The position numbers were made by a program, and so were the translations under genes. From positions 1-56,867 of the forward strand of contig NZ_LIPP01000103.1 of NCBI RefSeq assembly GCF_001418335.1: a stretch of DNA of 56,867 nt, given 5' to 3'. The notes beneath the pieces are model-generated. The model was not told the origin of the DNA, did not search any database, and saw nothing but the letters and a program-made list of their open reading frames with translations. The stretch comes from Streptomyces aurantiacus (lineage in GTDB: Bacteria > Actinomycetota > Actinomycetes > Streptomycetales > Streptomycetaceae). Below, in pieces: positions 7,494 through 18,439 of this stretch (within the stretch, counting starts at the first letter, position 1; every line of letters starts with the position of its first letter).

Positions 7494-7835
7494 CTACTCC
7501 TCGGTGAGTGCCTGAATGATGCGCTCGATCGTGTCGTTATCACTGCCCTCGACTGTTACGATTTTTCCATCGTGTTCAATGGTTACTCGAGGGGACTTGG
7601 CCCGCGTATTCCTCCATGCTGCATAACTCAGAGAAAAAGTCGCAATCTGCCAAAAATTATCCGTGATTAGCTGGAGCGTTTCGAGGGTTCCAGCCCCCAT
7701 TTCTCCAGCATCGGGATCGACGGTTACCCATGAGATCTTGGCGTGGTTTCGAATATCGGGAGTTTCCAAAAGCCATGACCGGAATGAACGCAGTTCCCCA
7801 TCAGCGCCCGGGCCATCCATGCTGATTCTCATCAT
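7494..7835 (-). CDS. EACC1 (effector-associated constant component 1) protein
   Basis: Small protein of about 113 aa from the ATG at 7835; an in-frame ATG at 7853 also exists. GGAGGGG about nine bases upstream favours 7835 or the adjacent ATG at 7832. It shows the EACC1 layout: an MRISMDG strand, SFRSWLLETPD, the signature PDAGEMGAGTLETLQLI, a hydrophobic helix pair (FWQIATFSLSYAAWRN), then a basic turn and a beta hairpin SPRVTIEHDGKIVTVEG ending in a helix. EACC1 genes are the constant partner of variable conflict effectors in actinobacteria, above all caspases, and are thought to act as membrane-associated adaptors. It lies 8 bp upstream of the caspase-DnaX gene, so the two form one operon. 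Confidence 0.8.
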   Translation of the reverse strand: MMRISMDGPGADGELRSFRSWLLETPDIRNHAKISWVTVDPDAGEMGAGTLETLQLITDNFWQIATFSLSYAAWRNTRAKSPRVTIEHDGKIVTVEGSDNDTIERIIQALTEE

Positions 7836-7925
7836 GGCGTCCGTCCCCTCCATCCCCTGTGCTGGTTACGTCGCAGCACACAGCTTAGATGAGGCTCCGT
7901 CACCACAAACTGGATTGCTTGTGCG

Positions 7926-8198
7926 TTGGAGCTGTTGCCATCTCTGCGCGATCCACCTCAAGGTCGACTCGCGGCCGCGACCACGCTGGCCCGCCGCCTG
8001 TGTGCGCGGGATTTAACTGCGCAGGTACTGCTCACCGGATCAGAGCCGGTCAGCATCGCCCTCGGTAAGGATCTTGGAACCCGGGCTGGCAAGGACTCTC
8101 AGGCCTGGCAACTACAGGAAGGGGTTACGTTCGCACAGGTGCTGTGCGCGGCCCAGGTCATCCCGATGGCATTAGAAAGGGCTGTGAACGCGGCTTGA
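7926..8198 (+). CDS. Possible small ORF or gene fragment, unknown
   Basis: A 90-codon plus-strand frame (start MELLPSLRDP, middle ARDLTAQVLLTGSEPVSIAL, end ALERAVNAA) in an otherwise gene-free interval of about 415 bases between the EACC1 gene and DUF3885. Composition looks protein-like but I recognise no family and no clear ribosome site, and the stop codon lies inside the 8187-8219 inverted repeat. It may be a truncated gene. Low confidence. Confidence 0.25.
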   Translation: MELLPSLRDPPQGRLAAATTLARRLCARDLTAQVLLTGSEPVSIALGKDLGTRAGKDSQAWQLQEGVTFAQVLCAAQVIPMALERAVNAA

Positions 8199-8219
8199 CG
8201 TGAGTCATCAAGCCGCGTT
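8187..8219. repeat. Perfect 12-bp inverted repeat (GGCTTGAC element copy 2)
   Basis: AACGCGGCTTGA and TCAAGCCGCGTT pair perfectly around a 9-base loop. It lies about 30 bp past the stop of the DUF3885 gene (minus strand), so it could be its terminator, although no T-run follows. Related copies occur at 5637-5657 (TTGAC/GTCAA only) and 9011-9034. Confidence 0.65.
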
Positions 8220-8251
8220 GACAGACCACTGCGGGGGAGCCGTTGCGGCTC

Positions 8252-8812
8252 TCAGAGGCCGGCTGGGTGGCTGGAAAGCCAGTCTGTGTGTTGGACACGC
8301 ACACGGTCACGCTCTGCAGGCGTCGCAAGGATGACGTCTGCGCCGCCGTCGTAGGGATGGTGGATGCGTCGCAGTTCCGTGTCGGCAACGAAGACTTCGA
8401 CAAGCGCCTCGTCCGCGACGGCTCGCAGCAGCCCGTTTAGGCAGCCGCGGTTCCACCGGTGCCGGTCGGCGTACAGGCGTGTGTGGGTGTGGAACTCCGG
8501 GTCGGGATCGTCCTGCTCCGACTCTGTCCACCAGCGGATGCCGTCGGGATGCAGTGTCTGTCGTGGCGTCGGGTAGCCCGCGGGCCCGGTCGGTGTGTTC
8601 GACCAGTCCATGGTCACCACGAACACGTCCGTGCCCGCGAACAACTCGTCGAGGATCGTGTTGTATCGGTTCAGCACGATCGTGTACTCGTCCTCGGACG
8701 CCGGGTAGCGCTTCGAGTCGGGAAGGCTGTGGAAGCGCACCCAGCGATCCACGTACCTAGTGCGAAACGTGTGAGCGACGGGAGGGCCCGACGGATGGCG
8801 TTCCCTCCACAA
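8252..8812 (-). CDS. DUF3885 domain protein
   Basis: A 186-aa protein matching the DUF3885 group seen in Streptomyces: RWVRFHSLPDSKRYP near the N-terminus, YNTILDELFAGTDVFVVT, a tryptophan-rich middle, LYADRHRWNRG, and the C-terminal HHPYDGGADVILATPAERD and DWLSSHPAGL. Function unknown; such genes often sit in accessory and toxin-immunity regions. The listed start is a TTG at 8812, but homologous sequence (DPALLAALWRERH) continues upstream to an ATC at 8836, preceded by a good AAGGGAGGAG ribosome site. The original ATG may therefore have mutated to ATC, or ATC may be used as a rare start. Immediately upstream lies an msrA relic. Confidence 0.65.
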   Translation of the reverse strand: MWRERHPSGPPVAHTFRTRYVDRWVRFHSLPDSKRYPASEDEYTIVLNRYNTILDELFAGTDVFVVTMDWSNTPTGPAGYPTPRQTLHPDGIRWWTESEQDDPDPEFHTHTRLYADRHRWNRGCLNGLLRAVADEALVEVFVADTELRRIHHPYDGGADVILATPAERDRVRVQHTDWLSSHPAGL

Positions 8813-8862
8813 CGCCGCCAGGAGAGCAGGGTCGATGGCGGAACTCCTCCCTTGGCCGGAGC

Positions 8863-8985
8863 CATACCGATCGGACAGGAAACACCGGTCCCGCCGTGGC
8901 CGTTGATGTTGCGGTCAAGATACTGCTGGTGGTAGCCGTCCGCCGTGCGGAACGTGCAGTCCACCAAAGGAGGCAGGCCTTTTCC
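8863..8985 (-). pseudogene. msrA C-terminal relic 2
   Basis: Minus-strand reading DGYHQQYLDRNINGHGGTG followed by VSCPIG is the C-terminal part of a methionine sulfoxide reductase A. Compared with the family pattern (NPNGYCGLGGTG) the YCGL residues are deleted, and the N-terminal catalytic GCFWG region is absent, with unrelated sequence upstream. It is an independent, differently decayed copy of the segment found at 5500-5593. It ends next to the probable start of the DUF3885 gene. Confidence 0.7.
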
Positions 8986-9010
8986 CCGATCCCGGGGATG
9001 CAGTCTGTGA

Positions 9011-9034
9011 GCGCGGCTTGACATGGATCAAGCC
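9011..9034. repeat. Inverted repeat GGCTTGA/TCAAGCC (element copy 3)
   Basis: GGCTTGA (9015-9021) and TCAAGCC (9028-9034) pair around a 6-base loop; the left context GCGCGGCTTGAC matches the copies at 5637 and 8187. It lies in gene-free sequence near the element's right end. Confidence 0.5.
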
Positions 9035-9207
9035 ATTGTTCCTCGCCTGGGGACACCAGCCGTTCGTTGGGCCTGTCCGGTTGGACGGAGGTAGGTCCCA
9101 GTTTTCGGGGCCCTGCGGACACGAGCAGGTGGGGAACGACTGCTTGATCCACGTCACCCTGTCCCGCTGTCGAACGGTCAGGACCTGAACCGTTGTTGCC
9201 CAGCTCG

Positions 9208-9261
9208 CTGTGTTACATCAACCAATGCCTTGCGACTCCGGGATTCCCGACTATCGCGGCC
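9208..9261 (+). other. attR-like junction of the element
   Basis: Right boundary: element arm 9208-9233, the GA core at 9234-9235, then resumed sirtuin codons (C TCC GGG ATT CCC) from 9236. The arm carries an in-frame GTG (9210) and ATG (9225) that could start translation of the sirtuin remainder, although no ribosome site is evident. Confidence 0.8.
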
Positions 9262-9911
9262 CCAACGGTGTGTGGCGGCGGGATCCGGAAGCGCAGCAGC
9301 TCGTGACGTACGAGTACTACATGGGTGATCCGGAGATCCGGCGCCGCTCGTGGCAGATGCGCCGCAAGAACCGGACGCTGAACGCCGAGCCGAACGCGGC
9401 GCACCGGGCGGTGGCCGAGCTGGAGCGGGCCGGGGTGCCCGTCCGGGTGATCACGCAGAACGTGGACGGGCTGCATCAGCTCGCTGGTATGCCCGCCCGC
9501 AAGGTGCTCGAACTGCACGGCAGCGCCCGGAGTGTCGTGTGTACGAAGTGTCGTGCGCGCGGGCCGATGGAGGACGCCCTGGCCCGGGTCGAGGCCGGGG
9601 AGCCGGATCCGCCGTGCCTGGAGTGCGGCGGGATCCTCAAGTCTGCAACCGTCATGTTCGGTGAGCGGCTCGACCCGGAGGTACTGGGCGAGGCGCTCGC
9701 CATCGCCAAGGCGTGCCAGGTCTTCATCGCCGTCGGCACCAGCCTCCAGGTGCAGCCCGCCGCGGGGCTCGCCGGTGTCGCCGCCGATCACGAGGCCCGC
9801 CTCGTCATCGTCAACGCCGAGCCCACCCCGTACGACGACCGGGCCGACGAGGTGATCCGGGAGCCGATCGGCACGAGCCTGCCCCAGCTGCTGCGGGGCC
9901 TGGCCGCCTGA
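9210..9911 (+). pseudogene. Sirtuin (Sir2/CobB) C-terminal part, interrupted gene
   Basis: Carries nearly all of an NAD-dependent protein deacylase: SGIPDYRGPNGVW, LVTYEYYM, the TQNVDGLHQLAG motif, catalytic histidine in LELHGS, a four-cysteine zinc site (CTKC and CLECGG), ATVMFGE and the VGTSLQVQPAAGL loop. What it lacks is the N-terminal LLSGAGVST NAD-binding loop, left behind at 2389-2436. The frame can start at a GTG (9210) or ATG (9225) supplied by the element end, adding up to eight foreign residues. Without the glycine loop it should not bind NAD normally. True sirtuin sequence starts at 9236. In Streptomyces the gene next to the ogt and Ada-AlkA genes is a Sir2 homologue, so the neighbourhood is ancestral and only the gene is broken. 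Confidence 0.93.
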
Positions 9912-9915
9912 CCTG

Positions 9916-10461
9916 TCAGAACAGTGCCAGGTCCTCTTCTCCTCGTGCCCCTCGTGCTCCTCCGGCTCCTCCGGCTCCTCGGGCTCCTCGGGCTCCTCGT
10001 TCGAAGTCCAGCAACCGCTGTTTGCGCTCCAGGCCGCCGCCGTAACCCGTAAGGCTGCCGTCCGCGCCCACCACTCGGTGGCAGGGCACGATGATCCCCA
10101 GCGGGTTCTTGCCGTTGGCGAGGCCCACCGCTCGGGAGGCCTTCGGGTTGCCGAGGGCGTCCGCGAGTTCGCCGTACGAGCGGGTCTCGCCGTACGGGAT
10201 CCTCCGGAGCTGTTCCCAGACCGAGCGCTGGAACGGGGTTCCGTCCAGGCGGAGTTGTGTGGCGAAGTCCTTCAACTCGCCCGCGAAGTAGGCCCGTAGA
10301 TCCTCGGTCGCCTCGGCGAAGGGCGTGTCGTCCGGTCGTCCGAAGGTCTCCTCCGGCGGGCGGTGGCGCTGGTCGGTCATGTAGAGCCCCGAGAGGACTC
10401 CGTCGGTGGCGACGAGTGTGAGCGGTCCGTACGGGCTGTCGATGACGGTGTGCTGTTTCAC
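9916..10461 (-). CDS. ogt: Methylated-DNA-[protein]-cysteine S-methyltransferase
   Basis: Suicide DNA-repair protein of 181 aa that takes the alkyl group from O6-alkylguanine onto its own cysteine. The active-site block NPLGIIVPCHRVVG (Cys at about 126) is intact, preceded by the helix-turn-helix region YGETRSYGELADALG and RAVGLANGKN. The start is GTG at 10461, overlapping the stop of the Ada-AlkA gene by four bases (GTGA), so translation is coupled. The C-terminus is odd: about 25 residues of Gly-Ala-Arg repeats encoded by a short tandem repeat (about 9947-10012), ending EEDLALF; the core enzyme finishes before it. It is convergent with the sirtuin remnant, leaving only 4 bp between stops. 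Confidence 0.95.
   Translation of the reverse strand: MKQHTVIDSPYGPLTLVATDGVLSGLYMTDQRHRPPEETFGRPDDTPFAEATEDLRAYFAGELKDFATQLRLDGTPFQRSVWEQLRRIPYGETRSYGELADALGNPKASRAVGLANGKNPLGIIVPCHRVVGADGSLTGYGGGLERKQRLLDFERGARGARGAGGAGGARGARGEEDLALF
9947..10012. repeat. Tandem CTCCTCGGG/CTCCTCGTG-type repeat
   Basis: Short degenerate 6-9 bp units (CTCCTCGTG, CTCCTCCGG, CTCCTCGGG) repeated across about 65 bases, coding for the Gly-Ala-Arg tail of the Ogt protein on the minus strand. Such repeats slip easily, so tail length probably varies among strains. Confidence 0.6.
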
Positions 10462-12041
10462 GGGATGTCCTTCGGTGCTTGGCGGCGGCGCTTGGCCGGT
10501 ACTTGAGGTGTTGACGGCTGATGCGGCCTGTCCGGGAGGAAGTTGATCGGGTGCGTGCCCGTCGCCCACAGGTACTGGACCGCGTACGCCCGCCAGGGCC
10601 GCCAGTCCGCGGCACGCGCCGTCAGTGCGGCGGGGGTGGACGGCAGGCCCAACTCCTTTGCCGCGTAGCGGACTCCGAGGTCGGTGGTCGGGAAGGCGTC
10701 GGGGTCGCCGAGGGCACGCATGGCGATGACCTCCACGGTCCAGGGCCCGAACCCGGGCAGGGCGAGCAGCCTGGCCCTGGTCTCCGTCCAGTCGCCCTCG
10801 ACGCCCAAGTGCACGGTGCCGTCGACCAGTTGGGTCACGAGTGTGGTCAGGGTGGTTCGGCGGGTGGCCGGCATGGCCAGGGCCTCGGGGTCGAGTGCCG
10901 CCAGGGCCTCGACCGACGGGAAGAGGTGGGTGAGGCCGCCCTCGGGGTCGTCGACCGGGTCCCCGTGGGCCGTGACCAGGCGTGCCGCGTGCGTACGGGC
11001 GGCGGCCGTGGACACCTGCTGGCCCAGTACGGCCCGTACGGCGAACTCGGCCTCGTCGACCGTACGGGGCACTCGGCGGCCCGGTGCCTTGTCGACGAGG
11101 GGCGCCAGTACGGGGTCCGTACGCAACTGGTCGTCGACCGCGACCGGATCGGCGTCCAGGTCGAGCATCCGGCGGCAGCGGCTGATGGCGACGGTCAGGT
11201 CGCGCAGGTCGCTGAGGGTGAGCCGGCAGCCGATGTGGTCGGGTCTCGGAGTGAGCGCGACGACACCGTGGCCGTACGGCAGCCGCAGCGTGCGCCGGTA
11301 CGCGCCGTCGCGCCACTCCTCCACACCGGGTACGGCGGTGGCGACGAGGTGGCCGAAGAGGTTGTCGGGGTTGAGCGGGGCACGGAACGGGAGCCGTAGG
11401 TCCAACACCCCTGGTGTACCGGTCGAGTTGCTGCCGGTTGCGTTGGCGCCGTTCCTGGGGGCCCTGGTGCGTAGGTCGCTCGGTGCCAGGGCGAAGACCT
11501 CGCGGACCGTGTCGTTGAAGGCGCGGATCGAGGAGAAGCCCGCCGCGAAGGCGATCTCGGCCATCGGGAGTGGTGTCGTCTCGATGAGCAGGCGTGCGGT
11601 CTGGGCCCGCTGGGCACGGGCCAGGGCGAGCGGTCCCGCACCCAGTTCGGCGAGGAGCTGGCGTTCGATCTGCCGGGTGCTGTATCCGAGGCGGGTCGCG
11701 AGCCCCGGCACACCCTCGCGGTCCACGATCCCGTCACCGATCAGCCGCATGGCGCGGGCCACGAGGTCGGCCCGCCGGTTCCACTCGGGCGAGCCTGGGC
11801 TGGTGTCGGGGCGGCAGCGCTTGCAGGCCCGGAAACCGGCCTGCTGGCAGGCGGCGGCGCTCGGATAGAACGTCATGTTCTCCGGCTTCGGCGGCACGAC
11901 GGGGCAGCTGGGCCGGCAGTAGATCCGGGTGGTCAGGACCGCCGTGAAGAACCATCCGTCGAAGCGGGCGTCCTTCGACTGGACAGCGCGCACGCAGCGC
12001 TCGGTCTCGGTGTGCATCCCGTTCTGCATGTCTCCCAGCAT
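10458..12041 (-). CDS. Ada-like/AlkA fusion: 3-methyladenine DNA glycosylase with Ada N-terminal and AraC domains
   Basis: A 527-aa three-part protein for the adaptive response to alkylation. Residues 10-80: Ada zinc/methylphosphotriester domain with the four cysteines in YCRPSCPVVPP and FRACKRCRP. Residues 90-195: AraC-type helix-turn-helix (LATRLGYSTRQIERQLLAEL, MAEIAFAAGFSSIRAFNDTV). Residues 215-500: AlkA N-terminal domain then a HhH-GPD glycosylase (LLALPGFGPWTVEVIAMRAL with catalytic Asp in FPTTDLGVRYA). It would sense methylated DNA, regulate transcription and excise alkylated bases. It may start at 12041 or at the ATG at 12017 (MHTETERC), where homology begins. Coupled by GTGA to ogt downstream. 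Regulation of its own promoter is expected, but I see no defined Ada box. Confidence 0.93.
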   Translation of the reverse strand: MLGDMQNGMHTETERCVRAVQSKDARFDGWFFTAVLTTRIYCRPSCPVVPPKPENMTFYPSAAACQQAGFRACKRCRPDTSPGSPEWNRRADLVARAMRLIGDGIVDREGVPGLATRLGYSTRQIERQLLAELGAGPLALARAQRAQTARLLIETTPLPMAEIAFAAGFSSIRAFNDTVREVFALAPSDLRTRAPRNGANATGSNSTGTPGVLDLRLPFRAPLNPDNLFGHLVATAVPGVEEWRDGAYRRTLRLPYGHGVVALTPRPDHIGCRLTLSDLRDLTVAISRCRRMLDLDADPVAVDDQLRTDPVLAPLVDKAPGRRVPRTVDEAEFAVRAVLGQQVSTAAARTHAARLVTAHGDPVDDPEGGLTHLFPSVEALAALDPEALAMPATRRTTLTTLVTQLVDGTVHLGVEGDWTETRARLLALPGFGPWTVEVIAMRALGDPDAFPTTDLGVRYAAKELGLPSTPAALTARAADWRPWRAYAVQYLWATGTHPINFLPDRPHQPSTPQVPAKRRRQAPKDIP

Positions 12042-12094
12042 CGCCCTTGGTCACGGCGATGGCTGGCGGAAATACGACATCTGCCTGCGCCGGG

Positions 12095-12133
12095 CCGCCC
12101 ACGCCCGGAGGGTGCCCCTCCGGGCGTGGGCGG
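12095..12133. terminator. Strong bidirectional hairpin
   Basis: An 18-bp perfect stem (12095-12112 with 12116-12133, core CCCACGCCCGGAGGG) with a 3-base loop. It lies between the beta-galactosidase stop and the Ada-AlkA start, both on the minus strand, and should end the beta-galactosidase transcript. No T-run follows, as is common in Streptomyces. Confidence 0.8.
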
Positions 12134-12142
12134 GTCGCCAGG

Positions 12143-16416
<4,274 letters not shown>

Positions 16417-16935
16417 TCAGCGGACCTGGGCCGCGAACGCCTCGTACGCCTGCTCGTCGAAGAGGACGAACCTGGCCTCGGCCACCGCCGTCCGCGTGGC
16501 CCGCACCGTCCCGACCGCGATGCGGGCGGCGTCGTCCATGGGCCATCCGTAGATCCCGGCGGAGACGGCCGGGAACGCGACGGTCCGTGCGCCCAGTTCG
16601 TCGGCGACGCGCAGGGATTCCCGGTAGCAGGAGGCCAGCAGCTCGGACCGGTCCTCGCTCCGGCTGAAGACGGGCCCGACCGTGTGGATCACCCACCGGG
16701 CGTCCAGCCTGCCGGCGGTGGTGGCGACGGCCTGGCCGGTGCGCAGGCCCTTGCCGTAGTGCGAGGCGCGCAGGGCGCGGCACTCGGCGAGGATCTCGGG
16801 GCCGCCGCGCCGGTGGATCGCGCCGTCCACGCCTCCGCCGCCCAGCAGGGAGGAGTTCGCGGCGTTGACGATCGCGTCCACGCTCTGCCGGGTGATGTCG
16901 CCCTGGACGAGTTCGATGGTCGTCATGTCGGTCAT
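16417..16935 (-). CDS. Macro-domain protein, O-acetyl-ADP-ribose deacetylase type
   Basis: A 172-aa single macro domain of the YmdB/MacroD group, which hydrolyses O-acetyl-ADP-ribose (the sirtuin by-product) or removes ADP-ribose from proteins. Diagnostic blocks: [20 protein letters not shown], the glycine loop [45 protein letters not shown], and the diphosphate loop [12 protein letters not shown]. Start at 16935 (MTDMTTIEL) overlaps the stop of the flavoprotein gene by ATGA, indicating translational coupling; longer readings to 16956 run back into that gene. It is striking that a sirtuin gene, whose product makes the presumed substrate, lies 7 kb away and is broken in this strain. Confidence 0.9.
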   Translation of the reverse strand: MTDMTTIELVQGDITRQSVDAIVNAANSSLLGGGGVDGAIHRRGGPEILAECRALRASHYGKGLRTGQAVATTAGRLDARWVIHTVGPVFSRSEDRSELLASCYRESLRVADELGARTVAFPAVSAGIYGWPMDDAARIAVGTVRATRTAVAEARFVLFDEQAYEAFAAQVR

Positions 16936-18350
16936 GTGCTGCGCAGCTTCTTCCATACGGCCTTGGCGGCGTTGTGTCCCGACATGCCGTGTACGCCGGG
17001 GCCCGGCGGGGTGGCCGAGGAGCAGATGAACACCGCCGGGTGCGGGGTGCCGTACGGGAACAACGACACCTTGGGGCGCAGCAGCAGTTGCAGGCCCGAG
17101 GCCGCGCCGCAGCCGATGTCACCGCCCACGTAGTTGGCGTTGCGGGCTGCCAGTTCGGGCGGGCCCGCCGTGGCGCGGGCGAGGACGCGGTCGCGGAAGC
17201 CGGGGGCGAACCGCTCCAGTTGGCGTTCGATCACGTCCGTGAGGTCCCCGGTCCAGCCGCTCGGCACATGGCCGTACGCCCAGAACACGTGCTTTCCGGC
17301 CGGGGCCCGGGACGGGTCGACGACGCTGGGCTGCACGGTGATCAGGAACGGCGCGTCGGGGGCGCGCCCGTCCCGGGAGGCCGCGCGCAGGGCGGCTCCG
17401 ATCTCCTTGCTGTCCGCGCCGACCTGCACCGTGCCGGCCGTGCGGGCCTCCTGCGCGGTCCAGGGCACCGGTCCGTCGAGCGCGTAGTCGACCTTGAAGA
17501 CGCCCGGCCCGTACCGGTACCGCTCGTAGTACCGCCCGAAGCCCGCGATGCGGCTCAGTGCGGTGGGCGAGGTGTCGAAGACGTACGCGCGCGCGGGCGG
17601 CAGGTCGTCGAGGCGCTTGACCTCGTAGTCGGTGTGGACGGCGCCGCCCAGGTCCTTGAGGTACGCGGTGAGCGCGTCGGAGATCGCCTGGGAGCCGCCG
17701 CGGGCGACGGGCCAGCCCCGGGCGTGCGCGGCCAGGGCGAACACGAGGCCGACGGCGCCGGTGGCGAGGCCGCCGAGCGGGGCCATGACGTGCGCGACGA
17801 GTCCGGCGAACAGCGCCTTGGCCGGCTCGTCGCGGAACCTGCGCATCAGCCAGGTCGAGGGCGGCAGGCCGACCAGGCCGAAGCGGGCGAGGGTGACCGG
17901 GTCCCGGGGCAGCGCGCTGAGCGGCAGGGACATGAAGTCCCGTACCAGCGTGTCCCATTGGTGGGTGAACGGCTCGACGAGCCTGCGGTACGTGCCCGCG
18001 TCGCGCGGCCCGAACGAGGCCGCCGTCTCGGCCACGGACCGCGACAGCACGGCCGCCGTGCCGTCCAGGAAGGGGTGCGCCATGGGCAGTTCGGGCTGGA
18101 GCCACTCCAGGCCGTACCGACCGAGGGGCATCGCGCGGAAGGCGGGCGAGTTGACGCCCAGCGGGTGCGCGGCCGAGCACGGGTCGTGCCGGAAGCCGGG
18201 CAGGGTCAGCTCCTCGGTGCGGGCGCCTCCCCCGACGGTGTCGCGCGCCTCGAAGACGGCCACGGAGAAGCCGCGGCGGGCCAGCTCCACGGCAGCCGTC
18301 AGCCCGTTGGGCCCCGCACCCACCACGACGGCATCGAGCATCGACGGCAC
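16932..18350 (-). CDS. FAD-dependent oxidoreductase, phytoene desaturase-like
   Basis: A 472-aa flavoprotein of the phytoene dehydrogenase/NAD(P)-FAD oxidoreductase group (RetSat-like). The N-terminal Rossmann motif [20 protein letters not shown] binds FAD, followed by [17 protein letters not shown], and the C-terminus carries the second FAD-binding block ([20 protein letters not shown]). No signal peptide. Carotenoid synthase, cyclase and lycopene genes are absent nearby, so it is probably not a pathway carotenoid desaturase; its substrate is unknown. It reads straight into the macro-domain gene by a four-base overlap, so the two are co-translated. Confidence 0.87.
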   Translation of the reverse strand: MPSMLDAVVVGAGPNGLTAAVELARRGFSVAVFEARDTVGGGARTEELTLPGFRHDPCSAAHPLGVNSPAFRAMPLGRYGLEWLQPELPMAHPFLDGTAAVLSRSVAETAASFGPRDAGTYRRLVEPFTHQWDTLVRDFMSLPLSALPRDPVTLARFGLVGLPPSTWLMRRFRDEPAKALFAGLVAHVMAPLGGLATGAVGLVFALAAHARGWPVARGGSQAISDALTAYLKDLGGAVHTDYEVKRLDDLPPARAYVFDTSPTALSRIAGFGRYYERYRYGPGVFKVDYALDGPVPWTAQEARTAGTVQVGADSKEIGAALRAASRDGRAPDAPFLITVQPSVVDPSRAPAGKHVFWAYGHVPSGWTGDLTDVIERQLERFAPGFRDRVLARATAGPPELAARNANYVGGDIGCGAASGLQLLLRPKVSLFPYGTPHPAVFICSSATPPGPGVHGMSGHNAAKAVWKKLRST

Positions 18351-18439
18351 CTTCGGACTCCTTCGTCAGCCGATGGCCACTGGGCATCAGGATATGCCGG
18401 GCCGCCGACAGTCCCGCCTCAGCCCCGCGCCACGGTGGG

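Larger units (their letters stand above)
8813..9209. other. Right-end stretch of the element without an intact gene
   Basis: About 400 bases containing the second msrA relic (8863-8985), the third GGCTTGAC repeat copy (9011-9034) and about 170 bases leading to the right attachment junction. I see no complete gene and no excisionase-like frame. Confidence 0.5.
2437..9235. mobile_element. Degenerate integrated element inserted in a sirtuin gene
   Basis: About 6.8 kb of foreign DNA bounded by a GA dinucleotide shared by both junctions (2437-2438 and 9234-9235). Evidence: it exactly interrupts a conserved sirtuin codon; a serine integrase remnant begins 31 bases inside the left end; an FtsK/Tra remnant follows; the element ends joined together form a long imperfect inverted repeat around GA; and much of the inside is near 50% G+C (29 of 60 bases at 6301-6360) against roughly 70% outside. 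Content resembles an actinomycete integrative conjugative element or prophage reduced to cargo: a possible two-gene defence cassette, EACC1 plus caspase-DnaX, DUF3885, and gene relics. With integrase and translocase truncated it should no longer excise by itself. Confidence 0.9.

Noticed and set aside
9210..9911. A full-length sirtuin of 233 aa.
   Set aside because: The N-terminal GAGVST loop is missing; its codons lie at 2389-2436. The first eight residues come from element DNA.
2389..9911. Element inserted in a tRNA gene, as for many actinomycete integrative elements.
   Set aside because: Both flanks are clearly sirtuin coding sequence and no tRNA-like sequence is present.
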